A DNA stretch of 64,000 bases from Simplicispira suum (GCF_003008595.1 NZ_CP027669.1:2728001-2792000); one strand, 5' to 3'; positions 1-8,644 are shown, numbered from the stretch's first letter. Notes: generated by a model not told the origin, from the sequence alone. Program-made: numbers and translations.

Positions 1-119
1 GACGCCTTGGCATGGCGCCGCAGCAGCAGCACCTGCATGCCCGCAGCGCCGTCCTGCAGCAGCACGACGCTGGCTGAGTCGCGTGGAGATTCCTGACTGG
101 TAGGTGGGGCAGCGTGCAT
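1..119 (-). CDS. Nudix hydrolase, N-terminal fragment (cut by window start)
   Basis: Only the first 39 codons are in the window; the gene continues past base 1. Reading from an ATG at 119 down, the peptide begins MHAAPPTSQE and contains SVVLLQDG followed by MQVLLLRRHAKA. This is the typical first beta-strand pair of Nudix proteins of the type that reads 'VVLLRDG...VFLLRRH...FPGG'. The Nudix box itself would lie outside the window, so the family call rests on this short motif. It is divergent from the dehydrogenase at 225, leaving about 105 bases for two promoters. Confidence 0.6.
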   Translation of the reverse strand, partial: MHAAPPTSQESPRDSASVVLLQDGAAGMQVLLLRRHAKA

Positions 120-224
120 GCGGCAGGGGGGATCAAAGCGCACAGTCTCGCACGGCAACCGGTGCCGCACCTTTTTCCACGTAAAGTACGCCTTGATACA
201 AATTGTCGATCAGGAGAAAAAGCA

Positions 225-1133
225 ATGCAGTTGGATTTCAAAGGCCGAGTGGCCATCGTGACCGGAGCGGGCGGCGGTCTGGGGCGCGCGCATGCGCTGG
301 CGCTGGCCGCACGCGGCGCACGCGTGCTCGTCAATGACCTGGGTGGCGGGGTGCATGGCGAAGGAGGTTCTGTGAGCGCTGCCCAGGCGGTGGTGCAGGA
401 GATTCATGCCGCTGGCGGTGAGGCGCTGTCCAATGGCGCCTCAGTCACCGACTTTGACGCCGTGCAGGCCATGGTGCAGCAGGCCATTGATGCCTGGGGC
501 CGGGTGGATGTGCTGGTGAACAATGCCGGCATCCTGCGCGACAAGAGCTTTGCCAAGATGGACCTGCAGGACTTTCGCACCGTGCTTGATGTGCACCTGA
601 TGGGCGCGGTCCACTGTTGCAAGGCGGTTTGGCCCCACATGACAGCGCAGGAATACGGCCGCATTGTGATGACGACTTCGTCCACCGGTCTGTACGGCAA
701 CTTTGGCCAGAGCAACTATGGCGCGGCCAAGCTCGCGCTCGTCGGCCTCATGCAGACGCTGGCGCTGGAGGGGGCCAAGCACCACATCCATGTCAACGCC
801 CTGGCGCCCACGGCCGCCACACGCATGACCGAGGGCTTGATGCCCGAAGAAATCCTTGCCATGCTGCAGCCCGAAGCGGTCGTCCCGGCCATGCTGGTGC
901 TGGCGCACGAGACGGCGCCCACGCGCACCACGCTGTGCGCCGGTGCCGGCAGCTTCGAGGCCGCGCACGTCACGATGACGCAGGGCATTTTCGTCGGCAC
1001 CGGACCCGACGCGCCTGAGCAGCTCGCCGCCCGCCTGGCCGAAGTGACGGCACGCGCTGGTGACACCGTCCCCGGCAGCGGTGCCGCTCAGGGCGCGCTG
1101 GAGGTGCAGAAGGCCATGGCAGCGCGCAGCTGA
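225..1133 (+). CDS. Short-chain dehydrogenase, (3R)-hydroxyacyl-CoA dehydrogenase-like
   Basis: 302 residues. It has the classical SDR features: nucleotide-binding TGAGGGLG at 13-20, NNAG at 99-102, serines near 152 and the Y165-x3-K169 catalytic pair. The N-terminal stretch with NDLGGG resembles the dehydrogenase domain of peroxisomal multifunctional enzyme type 2, which oxidises (3R)-hydroxyacyl-CoA, so a role in fatty-acid or similar CoA-ester oxidation is likely; the substrate is inferred. The ATG at 225 is preferred because AGGAGA lies about 9 bases upstream. A GTG at 114 is in frame, but it would add 37 unlikely residues and overlap the divergent Nudix gene. Confidence 0.88.
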   Translation: MQLDFKGRVAIVTGAGGGLGRAHALALAARGARVLVNDLGGGVHGEGGSVSAAQAVVQEIHAAGGEALSNGASVTDFDAVQAMVQQAIDAWGRVDVLVNNAGILRDKSFAKMDLQDFRTVLDVHLMGAVHCCKAVWPHMTAQEYGRIVMTTSSTGLYGNFGQSNYGAAKLALVGLMQTLALEGAKHHIHVNALAPTAATRMTEGLMPEEILAMLQPEAVVPAMLVLAHETAPTRTTLCAGAGSFEAAHVTMTQGIFVGTGPDAPEQLAARLAEVTARAGDTVPGSGAAQGALEVQKAMAARS

Positions 1134-1228
1134 ACCGATCGAGGGCGCGAATTTCCTTGCCGCAGCGCGGAGCCGGGCAGCGTGCTAAGTTCTGCGCACT
1201 TAAAAAACAGCCAACGGCACGTAATTTC

Positions 1229-2743
1229 ATGAGCTCCCTCCAGGACGCAATCCGCGCGCAGCCACTCTCCGGCATTCGCCGCGGCATTGAAAAAGAGGGT
1301 TTGCGCGTGCAGCCCACAGGCGAGCTGGCACTGACGCCCCATTCGGCCAAGCTGGGCTCGGCGCTCACCCACCCGCACATCACCACCGACTACTGCGAAT
1401 CGCAGATTGAGCTGGTAACCGGCGCGCACCTGGCCATTGACGATTGCCTGGGTGAGTTGACGCGCATCCACCAGTTTGTGCACCACACGCTGGCGGCCAT
1501 GGGCGACGAACGCCTGTGGGCGTCCAGCATGCCATGCCGATTGCCCACCGATGAGACGATTCCGCTGGCGCGTTATGGCAGCTCGAACGTAGGACGCGCC
1601 AAGAGCGTCTACCGAATGGGTCTGGGCCACCGCTATGGGCGGCGCATGCAGACCATTTGCGGCATTCATTACAACTGGTCCATGCCGGGGGTTACCAGCG
1701 AGCAGTATTTCGCGCTGATCCGCAATTTCCGCCGACACGCCTTTGTCCTGCTGTACCTGTTTGGTGCGTCGCCCGCGCTGTGCTCCTGCTTTGCCCAGGG
1801 CCGGCCGCACGCCCTGCAGCCGCTCGAGCCCGACGCTTTGTTTCTGCCGCACGCCACGTCGCTGCGCATGGGGCGCCTGGGTTACCAGAGCGACGCGCAG
1901 GCCACGCTGGCGGTGAGCTACAACGGGCTTGATGGCTATGCGCAATCGCTGCAGCAGGCGCTGACCCAACCCTATCCCGCTTACGAGGCGGTGGGTATAC
2001 GCAATCCCGGTGGTGATTACAACCAGCTGGGTACCAGCCTGCTGCAGATTGAAAACGAGTTCTACGGCACCATCCGTCCCAAGCGGGTGATCCGTCCCGG
2101 CGAGCGTCCGCTGCATGCCCTGCGCGAACGCGGCGTCGAATACGTCGAAGTGCGCTTGATGGACCTCGATCCCTTCATTCCGGTCGGCATCACGGCCGAG
2201 ACCATGCGGCTGCTGGATGTGTTTTTGCTGCACTGTCTGCTCTCGGACAGTCCGCACGACACGCCGGACGAGATCACCGAGATCAAGCACAACCAGCACC
2301 TGACGGCGGCGCGGGGGCGCGAGCCGGGACTGTGGTTGCTGCGCGGCGGGCGTTCGGTGCCTTTGGTCGAATGGGCGGCCGAAGTGCTGGAGGCATGCAC
2401 TCCGTATGCAGCGGCCCTCGACGCAACGCACGGAGAAGCGGGCTATGCCACAGCACTGGCCAACGCCCGCGCGACCCTTGCTGCACCCGAGACGACGCCC
2501 TCGGCGCGCATTCTTCAGGCGATGGCGCAGCAGCCGGAGCGCGGATTTGTGGGGTTTGCTGCCGCGTGTTCGGCACGCGCGCGCGACGCACTGCTGGCCC
2601 TGCCCTGGAGTCCTGAGAATCAGGCGCGCTTTGAAGCCATGGCGGCAGCGTCCTGGGAGGCGCAAAAGGCCATTGAGGCGGCTGACACCCAGTCTTTCGA
2701 AGACTGGCGCGTGGAGTACATGTTGGAGAAAAACCTGGATTGA
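1229..2743 (+). CDS. gshA: Glutamate--cysteine ligase (first step of glutathione synthesis)
   Basis: 504 residues, close to the roughly 520 of the E. coli-type enzyme. It joins glutamate and cysteine with ATP to give gamma-glutamylcysteine in the cytoplasm. Recognisable family segments are GIEKEGLRV near the start, TTDYCESQIELVTG near residue 50, the GLGHRYGRRMQTICGIHYNW region near 135, and YVEVRLMDLDPF near 305. The ATG at 1229 (MSSLQDAIRAQPLSGI) matches the family start; an upstream in-frame GTG/ATG extension looks non-coding. The gene stands alone, 95 bases after the dehydrogenase. Confidence 0.95.
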   Translation: MSSLQDAIRAQPLSGIRRGIEKEGLRVQPTGELALTPHSAKLGSALTHPHITTDYCESQIELVTGAHLAIDDCLGELTRIHQFVHHTLAAMGDERLWASSMPCRLPTDETIPLARYGSSNVGRAKSVYRMGLGHRYGRRMQTICGIHYNWSMPGVTSEQYFALIRNFRRHAFVLLYLFGASPALCSCFAQGRPHALQPLEPDALFLPHATSLRMGRLGYQSDAQATLAVSYNGLDGYAQSLQQALTQPYPAYEAVGIRNPGGDYNQLGTSLLQIENEFYGTIRPKRVIRPGERPLHALRERGVEYVEVRLMDLDPFIPVGITAETMRLLDVFLLHCLLSDSPHDTPDEITEIKHNQHLTAARGREPGLWLLRGGRSVPLVEWAAEVLEACTPYAAALDATHGEAGYATALANARATLAAPETTPSARILQAMAQQPERGFVGFAAACSARARDALLALPWSPENQARFEAMAAASWEAQKAIEAADTQSFEDWRVEYMLEKNLD

Positions 2744-2788
2744 ACGCTTGAGAACGCGCCGCTCTCCGCGCGGCTGGTACGGGCACGG

Positions 2789-3490
2789 TCAGCGCTCTTG
2801 AAAGCTTCCGCGCCCGGTACGCGGATAGCGCTTGCCGTTGCTGTCGGTGCAGGTAAATGACGTGCATTCCTTGATGTGCGGGCGCTCAGGCCGGTCGGTG
2901 TGAGGTGGCCTGGGCCATACAGGACGCACCGGCCATGCGGGGGGCTGCACAACCACTATCTGCGGGCGGCTGGCGCGGGCCGCCTCAGCCTGTGCGTAGG
3001 CCTCGGGGCCCAGGCAGGAAAAATCCATTTGGCGCTGCGCAGCTTCCAGTCGGGCGGCTTGCTCCTGCGCAGTGCGCGCAATGCTGCCGGCCACGCTGTT
3101 CAACTGGCGCCGGGCGTTGGCACACGCAGCCGAATTGGCATAGTCGAGCGGGGCGCTCTGCCGTGCGCGCTGCTCATCGCGTGCTTTTTGCGCCTCCCGC
3201 GCTTCGCGGCGCTCGGTGGCTTCTGCCTCGGCCGCGAGGCGTTCGCGCAAGCGCTGCGCAGCTTCTTCGCTTGCAGCGCGTTCGCGCGCCAATTCCTCGG
3301 CACTTTTGCGCGCCTCCACTTCGTGGCTTCGATCGCCCGCGTCGCACGCCAAATCGGTATACGTCACCTTGCCCGTGCGCGCATCGGTGCAGCGCAGCAC
3401 CTGGGCCTGTGCCGGTAGTGCGAGGGCGGCGCAGGCGCAACAAAGTGCTGCGCCCATCCGCCACGTCCAGCGTTCCAAAGCGCTGTACAT
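2789..3490 (-). CDS. Secreted DUF4124-type protein, Ala/Glu/Arg-rich
   Basis: 233 residues from the ATG at 3490. There is a clear signal peptide (about residues 10-29, ending LPAQAQ). Next comes a DUF4124-like segment (VLRCTDARTGKVTYTDLACDAG) and then a long charged, probably helical stretch rich in A, E and R from about 45 to 110. The C-terminal part has a proline-rich run (PPAWPVRPVWPRPP) and ends with four more cysteine/threonine-rich residues plus CTSFTCTDSNGKRY. The function is unknown; DUF4124 proteins are common periplasmic proteins of Beta- and Gammaproteobacteria. It lies 8 bases after the lipoprotein gene at 3499-4062 and is probably cotranscribed with it. Confidence 0.75.
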   Translation of the reverse strand: MYSALERWTWRMGAALCCACAALALPAQAQVLRCTDARTGKVTYTDLACDAGDRSHEVEARKSAEELARERAASEEAAQRLRERLAAEAEATERREAREAQKARDEQRARQSAPLDYANSAACANARRQLNSVAGSIARTAQEQAARLEAAQRQMDFSCLGPEAYAQAEAARASRPQIVVVQPPAWPVRPVWPRPPHTDRPERPHIKECTSFTCTDSNGKRYPRTGRGSFQER

Positions 3491-3498
3491 GGCAGGCC

Positions 3499-4062
3499 TC
3501 AGGGCATGTCTTCCGAGCGCGGCAAGAACTGGCCGGTCTTGGGGTTGTAGCGGTCGTAGTCGGTGCGCGGACTGCCGTCGGAATTGCGGTTGTTGCGGCC
3601 GGCACGTTCTCGCTGCTCGCGCTGGCGCTGCGCCAGTTCGCGCTCGCGCCGCTCGCGCTCCCACTGGTCGCGTTGGCGCTGTGCATCGTTGCGGGCGCGT
3701 TCTTCGCGCTCGCGCTGGGCACGGTTCTGATCGCGTGCTCGGTCACGTTCCCATTGGGCGCGATCGCGTTCGCGCTCAAGGCGGTCGCGTTCGCTGCGCT
3801 CGCGCGCTGCCTGGCGTTCCCGCCACGCGCGCCGCTCGCGGTCGTCACGCATGTCTTCCCAGCGGTCTCTGTCCCGCCGCACGACCGGGTAGGCCGGATA
3901 GGTTGAATAGGCCGGTGTGTCGTAGATGATGCCGCCGCCGTACACGGGCGTCGGCTCATAGGCGCCGGAGTAATACGGGTCGCCAGGCGCGGTGGCGCAA
4001 CCAACGGTGGCGGCAAGCAGCACGGTGGCGGCGGCGATTTTCGGGAGGTGCTTCGATAGCAT
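3499..4062 (-). CDS. Lipoprotein with very Arg/Glu-rich charged tail
   Basis: 187 residues. The signal peptide ends in a lipobox at AATVGC, so Cys22 is the likely lipidation site. Residues 25-60 are rich in Tyr, Gly and Pro. From about 65 to 155 the chain is almost entirely R, E, D, Q and A in short repeats such as ERERDRAQWERDRARDQ, predicted to form a long charged helix or to be disordered. I know no function for it. The base sequence carries the matching short GCGCTCGC-type repeats. It lies upstream of the DUF4124 gene on the same strand and may form a two-gene envelope unit with it. Confidence 0.75.
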   Translation of the reverse strand: MLSKHLPKIAAATVLLAATVGCATAPGDPYYSGAYEPTPVYGGGIIYDTPAYSTYPAYPVVRRDRDRWEDMRDDRERRAWRERQAARERSERDRLERERDRAQWERDRARDQNRAQREREERARNDAQRQRDQWERERRERELAQRQREQRERAGRNNRNSDGSPRTDYDRYNPKTGQFLPRSEDMP

Positions 4063-4103
4063 GTGGGGCTCCTGCGGCGCGGGCTGGTGCGCGGTCTTGG
4101 TAT

Positions 4104-4124
4104 CCGTCGCAGGGGATGCGACGG
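4104..4124. other. Perfect hairpin between cheV-like gene and lipoprotein gene
   Basis: CCGTCGCA, five-base loop GGGGA, TGCGACGG: an exact 8-bp stem. It lies in the 162-base gap between the end of the CheV-type gene and the lipoprotein start, both on the minus strand. No T-run follows on either strand, so it is not a standard terminator; it could be an attenuating or mRNA-processing structure. Confidence 0.5.
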
Positions 4125-4224
4125 GTCTGATCCCTGCTTATACGCGTGGATCGACAGGTCCGTTGACGGTCAAAGCCTACATTGCACGTTCTTTGCCTGC
4201 GCTTTGTGGTTGCAGCCGGATGTA

Positions 4225-5184
4225 TCAGGGCAGCAGCACCTTGCGCAGCGTGTTGGCCAGGTCTTCTGCAACAAACTTGGCAACATAGCCATCGGCTCCC
4301 ACGCTGCGCACATGGTCTTCGTTGGCTGATCCGGAAAGGGACGAGTGAATCACCACAGGGAGGCCACTTAAGCGTGCGCTTTGCTTGATGTTGCGCGTGA
4401 GGGTAAAACCATCCATCTCCGGCATTTCCAGGTCGGTGAGAACCAGGGCCACCTTGTCGTGCACCGTCTTGCCTTCGGCCTCGGCCTCGTCGGCCAGAGC
4501 ATTGAGCCGGTCCCAGGCCTCTTTGCCCGATTTGGTCATCTGGTAGGGAGCCTGCAGCACCTTGAGCTCCTGCTCAATGAGCGAACGGGCAACAAAGGAA
4601 TCGTCGGCCGCCAGCACGATGGTGCCGGGTTTGAGGATGAGCCGCGAGCCCACTTTCTGCGGATCTACCTGGTGCTCATCGGACGGCGAGACCATTTGCA
4701 GGATGGCTTCGACGTCGAGCACCTGCGCCAGGCGCGTGTTGTCGGTGTTGCCGTCCAGCCGTGCAATGCTGGTGACGAGTTTTCCGGCCGAGCCGCTGGA
4801 CTCGGCCGACATCACCTGGTTCCAGTCGAGACGGGCAATGTCCTCCACCGACTCCACCGCAAAAGCCTGCGTGGTGCGCGCAAATTCGGTCACCAGCATG
4901 ATGTTGAGCCCCGTTTTGGGGGTGCAGCCAACGATGGACGGCAAGTCGAGCACCGGAATGACCTGGCCGCGCAGGTTGACGACACCCAGCGAATGCGGTG
5001 TGGCGCCGACGATGGGCGTGATCGCCGGCATGGCCACGATCTCGCGGATCTTGAACACGTTGATGCCGAACAACTCCGACTGGCCCAGCGCACTGTCGGT
5101 GCCCAGACGAAACAGCAACAGCTCGAACTTGTTGCTGCTGGTGAGGTTGGTTCGCTCGTCGATTTCTTGCTGGGCTGTCTTCAT
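4225..5184 (-). CDS. cheV: CheV-type chemotaxis coupling protein (CheW domain + receiver)
   Basis: 319 residues. Residues about 18-165 form a CheW-like domain (ELFGINVFKIREIV, then LGVVNLRGQVIPVLDL). Residues about 188-318 form a response-regulator receiver with acidic pocket D204-D205, the phospho-acceptor Asp251 in LTDLEMPEMDG and a conserved Lys303. CheV proteins couple chemoreceptors to CheA at the membrane and adapt signalling through receiver phosphorylation. The ATG at 5184 is chosen because AGGAC lies 8-10 bases upstream; a start at 5223 would add 13 poor residues. No other chemotaxis genes are adjacent. Confidence 0.92.
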   Translation of the reverse strand: MKTAQQEIDERTNLTSSNKFELLLFRLGTDSALGQSELFGINVFKIREIVAMPAITPIVGATPHSLGVVNLRGQVIPVLDLPSIVGCTPKTGLNIMLVTEFARTTQAFAVESVEDIARLDWNQVMSAESSGSAGKLVTSIARLDGNTDNTRLAQVLDVEAILQMVSPSDEHQVDPQKVGSRLILKPGTIVLAADDSFVARSLIEQELKVLQAPYQMTKSGKEAWDRLNALADEAEAEGKTVHDKVALVLTDLEMPEMDGFTLTRNIKQSARLSGLPVVIHSSLSGSANEDHVRSVGADGYVAKFVAEDLANTLRKVLLP

Positions 5185-5400
5185 GGGAAACGTCCTTCTC
5201 GCGCTACGGGCGCGGATAGGCAAATTCTAGAGGCGCCAGCCACAGCCAGCGCGGGAGATTCTCAGGCAATACCCAGGTATGTCCGGGCTGCAGCGGCGCT
5301 TCGCGTGCAAGTTGGCAAGCGCCATTCTTCAAATTGATAGCGAACAAGCCAGTCGGGATCAGCGCCAGGGATGAATTTCAGTAGATTTTTAGAGAATCCG

Positions 5401-5874
5401 CTACGCTGCGTCGTGGACCGGCTCGCAGCGCAGCTCGGTCTTCACCGAATTGGCGATGAAGCAGGATTCGTGGGCCTCGTGGTGCAGGGCGTTGATTTGA
5501 TCGCGCGTGGGCAGGGGGGTGCCGGAAAAGTGGACCTTGGGGCGCAGCGTTACCACCGTCATGGCCATCCTGCCCTCGGCGTTCTTTTGCATGACGCCGT
5601 GGGCGGCGTCGGCATAGCGGTCCACGCAGAAGCCGCGGCGAGCCGCGATCGACAGGAACCACAGCATGTGGCAACTCGACAGAGACGCCACAAAGGCCTC
5701 CTCAGGGTCCATGGCCGAGGCGTCGGACCAGGGAAGCGGCACCACATGCGGGGACGATGAGCCAGCGATCTCTGCGCCCCCATCGAACTGGATGCGGTGG
5801 CGGCGGCTGTAGCGTTGGCTCAAAAAGTCCTGTTCGCCGCGTTCCCACACAATGGTGGCTGAGTACTGGGCCAT
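5401..5874 (-). CDS. OsmC/Ohr-family peroxide-detoxifying protein
   Basis: 157 residues. It has the two redox cysteines of the OsmC family, Cys68 in SLSSCHMLWF and Cys138 in HESCFIANSVKTEL, and the acidic DPEEAFVAS segment preceding the first. Such proteins reduce organic hydroperoxides in the cytoplasm using the paired cysteines. It reads more like the general OsmC group than Ohr, so the substrate is unsettled. A palindromic repeat lies just upstream at about 5900-5955, inside the region that must also hold the promoter. Confidence 0.88.
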   Translation of the reverse strand: MAQYSATIVWERGEQDFLSQRYSRRHRIQFDGGAEIAGSSSPHVVPLPWSDASAMDPEEAFVASLSSCHMLWFLSIAARRGFCVDRYADAAHGVMQKNAEGRMAMTVVTLRPKVHFSGTPLPTRDQINALHHEAHESCFIANSVKTELRCEPVHDAA

Positions 5875-5899
5875 GGCATTGCCTTTGTTTACTATAAAA

Positions 5900-5955
5900 A
5901 GTGTAGCTTTCTACGCTTGATGGATAAGCGCTAAAGACCTATTTCTATCAACTTT
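5900..5955 (+). repeat. Palindromic repeat copy 1 (intergenic, divergent promoters)
   Basis: Contains GTAGCTTTCTACGCTT, then ATAAGCGCTAAAGACC and an AT-rich tail with CTATCAA. It matches the family order (tGATAGCT, AGCGCTT, spacer, AAGCGCTAGAG, AT tail) with a degenerate left arm. It sits between the OsmC gene and the hypothetical gene at 6056. Confidence 0.65.
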
Positions 5956-6055
5956 TCGGGCCAGAGCGGTTGCCAGACCGCATTGCAGACCGCTTGCCAG
6001 TGCCGCAGGGTTCCGCGCCGTATGCTTGGTGGCCTGACCCTATGGATGTGCCGCG

Positions 6056-6535
6056 ATGATTGACGAAACCCCCGACGCCTGCGTGCAAGACGCCCGATTG
6101 TGGAGCGATGGCCGCTGGACTGCACGCGTGCAGAAAAACGAAGACGACGATGGCTGGGCCGTGGCCATGACGCTGCAAGGCGAGGACGAGCCCGCTCTCG
6201 TCGGCCCCTGGACCATGGGACGCGACAAGAAAAATCCCAAGCCACTCGATGTGAACGCCTTCAACACCCTGGTCAAGACCGCCAGCGAGGTGCTGCGCCG
6301 CCACGAGCAGCAGCTGTACGCGCAGTTGAACAAGAATGTCACCGTCACGGTCGGTGGCGAGCGCGTGCGGGTCATGCTGGCGATCGTTCCCGACGAAGAG
6401 GGCGCGACTGCCACCCTGAGCGCGCAGGATGCCCTGGGCGAAGAACTGGCGAGGGTGCCCGCCCCGCCCACCTTCAGGCTGACGGTGGACAGCGCCCTGC
6501 AGTGGGCACAAGGCGGGTTTGAGCGCCCGCGCTGA
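6056..6535 (+). CDS. Conserved-looking hypothetical protein, 159 aa
   Basis: 159 residues, acidic and soluble, with no signal peptide or membrane segment. The start MIDETPDACVQDARLWSDGRWTA follows GCCGCG and has only a weak ribosome site. The sequence has regular alternation of hydrophobic and charged residues and good third-position GC, which supports coding. I do not recognise the family. It ends 5 bases before the DUF2945 gene on the opposite strand. Confidence 0.7.
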   Translation: MIDETPDACVQDARLWSDGRWTARVQKNEDDDGWAVAMTLQGEDEPALVGPWTMGRDKKNPKPLDVNAFNTLVKTASEVLRRHEQQLYAQLNKNVTVTVGGERVRVMLAIVPDEEGATATLSAQDALGEELARVPAPPTFRLTVDSALQWAQGGFERPR

Positions 6536-6540
6536 CGGCT

Positions 6541-6753
6541 CTACGAGATCTTTGTCAACGCTGCACCCTTGTGTGCGGCGATGTGGTCGGTTTTGTCGCT
6601 CTTGATCTCGTATTGCGGCTCGTCTTCACTGGCGCGGTGCGTATGGCCTTTGTAGCCAAAGTCCTTTTTGTGCACTTTGGTGATGTGGCCGCTGACGTGC
6701 CCGGCTTCAGAATTCCAGCGCACGTGGTCACCCACTTTGAAGGTCGAAGGCAT
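6541..6753 (-). CDS. DUF2945 / HVA1-type small Tudor-like protein
   Basis: 70 residues. The pattern FKVGDHVRWNSEAGHVSGHITKVHKKDF...DEPQYEIKSDKTDHIAAHKGAALTKI matches the short DUF2945 family, whose members form a small SH3/Tudor-like beta-barrel. The role is unknown; several relatives are linked to stress or plasmid functions. A ribosome site GGAGAACG lies immediately upstream of the ATG at 6753. Confidence 0.85.
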   Translation of the reverse strand: MPSTFKVGDHVRWNSEAGHVSGHITKVHKKDFGYKGHTHRASEDEPQYEIKSDKTDHIAAHKGAALTKIS

Positions 6754-6904
6754 GTCGTTCTCCTGAGTGGCGTACAGCAGGCCATGCTAGGCAGCCAGGT
6801 CCGCACACGCAACGGATCGAGCGCTTGACGCGGTCTTGTCTGGCAGGTGCGAGTGCCACCGGGTGGTAGCTTGAGCCGTTCACCACCCAACAACGAGGAT
6901 TCCC

Positions 6905-7111
6905 ATGCCCCTGCCAGCTCAGGCCCCTGTGCCCGAACCGCTGCCTCCCCTGCAAACGCCGCCCAGTGAGCAACCGCCGCATCCGGACTGGCTGCCGGAG
7001 CCTCCGGTGGTGGACCCGCCGGCTCCGCCGGGTGAGAGGCCGATCACCGATCCCACTCCGCCAGGGGAGGGCGAACCGCCTGTGGTCGATCCACCGCCTT
7101 CCTACCACTGA
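6905..7111 (+). CDS. Very small proline-rich protein
   Basis: 68 residues, more than a third of them proline, with the phrase PPVVDPP occurring twice. The ATG at 6905 is preceded by AACGAGGATTCCC, giving a usable ribosome site at about 8 bases. There is no signal peptide, so it would be cytoplasmic. I know no function. Coding is supported by the repeated peptide and the ribosome site, but the low complexity limits confidence. Confidence 0.5.
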   Translation: MPLPAQAPVPEPLPPLQTPPSEQPPHPDWLPEPPVVDPPAPPGERPITDPTPPGEGEPPVVDPPPSYH

Positions 7112-7378
7112 GTTCGCGTGACGAAGCCCGCAACCGGGACCTCAACCTGGAAACGGCCGTTGACCGCTTTGCATCTCTTGCCAGCCACATGAAACCCGTC
7201 GGCGCTGGCTTTGACGATCTTCACCACATGGGTGAGAACGCCATGCACCCGCCAGCACCACGCTCAGGGCGCCATGCGGACTTGCTGCCCCGTGCGGGTA
7301 GGCGCCGACCGGGTCGTCGGGCCTTGCCTGGCACTCTGGCCGCGGCAACGGCAGGTGCATCCAACTCACGACACCCGG
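7112..7378. other. 267-base gap without a confident gene
   Basis: No convincing full gene is present. On the minus strand one frame ending at a TAG near 7110 reads GVLTHVVKIVKASADG...GRFQVEVPVAGFVTRTQW and looks protein-like for about 45 codons. It is closed upstream by a TGA near 7265 and has no good start, so it could be a tiny gene with a GTG start or the tail of a decayed one. Confidence 0.3.
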
Positions 7379-8638
7379 TCAAATCACCCCGTCAGCGCGC
7401 AATCGTTCGATGCGCGCGGTGTCCAGTCCCAACTGCGCAAGCACTTCCTCGGTGTGCTGACCCAGGGCGGGCGGTGCGTTGCGCAGCATCGGCGGGTTGT
7501 TGGAGAGCCGCAGCGGGCTGGCGACACCGGTGATGGTGGCCACTCCGTCGGGCGCGTCGTCCTCGGGCCAGCGGGGCAGCACAACGGCCAAGCCGCGCGC
7601 CTGCACCTGGGCGTCGCCAAAGGCTTGGGCAATGGTGTTGATGGGACCGCAGGGAACGGCCTTTTTCTCCAGCAGCGCAACCCAGTCGGCGGTGCTGCGC
7701 GTGCGCGTCACCACTTCCATGGCCGGGATCAGTTCGCCGCGGTGGCGCACGCGCAAGGTGTTGCTGGCAAAGCGGGGGTCTTTGGCCCATTCCGGGCGGC
7801 CAGCGGCCTCACAGAAGCGCGCGAACTGGCCATCGTTGCCGATGGCCAGCAGCATCGAACCATCCAGCGTAGGGAAGTCCTGGTAGGGCGCAAGGCTGGG
7901 GTGGCTGTTGCCCTGGCGGGCGGGGGCTACACCCGTTGCCAGGAAGCCGGCAGCCTGGTTGGCCAGAATGGCCATTCCCACGTCAAGCAAGGCCATGTCG
8001 ATGTGCTGACCGCGCCCGGTGCTGTGGCGCACGTTGAGAGCGGCCAGGATGGCGGTGCTGGCGTAGACGCCGGTGAACAGATCGGTCAGCGCCACGCCCA
8101 CGCGCAGCGGACCGCCGCCAGCTTCGCCGTCGGGCCGGCCGGTGATGCTCATCATTCCCGTCATGGCCTGGATCATCAGGTCGTAGCCGGCGCGTTCGGC
8201 GTACGGCCCGTCCTGGCCAAAGCCGGTGACCGAGCAGTAGATCAGGCGGGGGTTCAGCGCCATCAGGCTGGCGTGGTCCAGGCCGTACTGCGCCAGACCG
8301 CCGACCTTGAAGTTCTCGACCAGCACGTCGGCCTGTAGCGCCATCTGGCGGATCAGTTCCTGGCCCTCAGGTGTTGCGATGTCGAGCGTGACCGAGCGCT
8401 TGTTGCGGTTGCAGGCGGTGTAGTAGCTGGCCTGGTCGGTGTCGTGGCCGGCGGCGTCCTTCAGAAAGGGAGGGCCCCAGTGGCGCGTGTCGTCGCCGAC
8501 GCCAGGACGCTCGATCTTGACCACATCGGCGCCCAGGTCCGCCAGTATTTGCGTGCACCAGGGGGCTGCCAGCACGCGCGAGAGATCAAGCACGCGGATG
8601 CCGTCCAGGGCGCCTGCTGAGGGTGGAGAAAGGCTCAT
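7379..8638 (-). CDS. Class III (CaiB/BaiF) CoA-transferase, probably for glutarate
   Basis: 419 residues. It shows family III hallmarks: the GIRVLDLSRVLAAPWCTQILADLGADVVKIE-type N-terminus, NRNKRSVTLD, and the catalytic Asp153 in AGYDLMIQA, which would form the acyl-aspartyl intermediate. It lies 69 bases after glutaryl-CoA dehydrogenase on the same strand, a pairing seen in glutarate/lysine catabolism where the transferase activates glutarate with succinyl-CoA; the substrate is inferred from this context. The start at 8638 (MSLSPPS) is chosen because the open frame upstream to 8692 is only translated palindromic repeat. Confidence 0.9.
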   Translation of the reverse strand: MSLSPPSAGALDGIRVLDLSRVLAAPWCTQILADLGADVVKIERPGVGDDTRHWGPPFLKDAAGHDTDQASYYTACNRNKRSVTLDIATPEGQELIRQMALQADVLVENFKVGGLAQYGLDHASLMALNPRLIYCSVTGFGQDGPYAERAGYDLMIQAMTGMMSITGRPDGEAGGGPLRVGVALTDLFTGVYASTAILAALNVRHSTGRGQHIDMALLDVGMAILANQAAGFLATGVAPARQGNSHPSLAPYQDFPTLDGSMLLAIGNDGQFARFCEAAGRPEWAKDPRFASNTLRVRHRGELIPAMEVVTRTRSTADWVALLEKKAVPCGPINTIAQAFGDAQVQARGLAVVLPRWPEDDAPDGVATITGVASPLRLSNNPPMLRNAPPALGQHTEEVLAQLGLDTARIERLRADGVI

Positions 8639-8644
8639 AATGCT

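Noticed and set aside
1088..2665. Open frame of 525 codons on the minus strand opposite gshA
   Set aside because: It is the complement of a well-conserved gene, has an Arg/Gln/His-rich shadow composition typical of antisense frames in high-GC DNA, and has no family features.
7189..7533. 114-codon plus-strand frame running into the CoA-transferase gene
   Set aside because: The second half is antisense to a conserved gene and no ribosome site precedes it; only the first 40 codons look coding-like.
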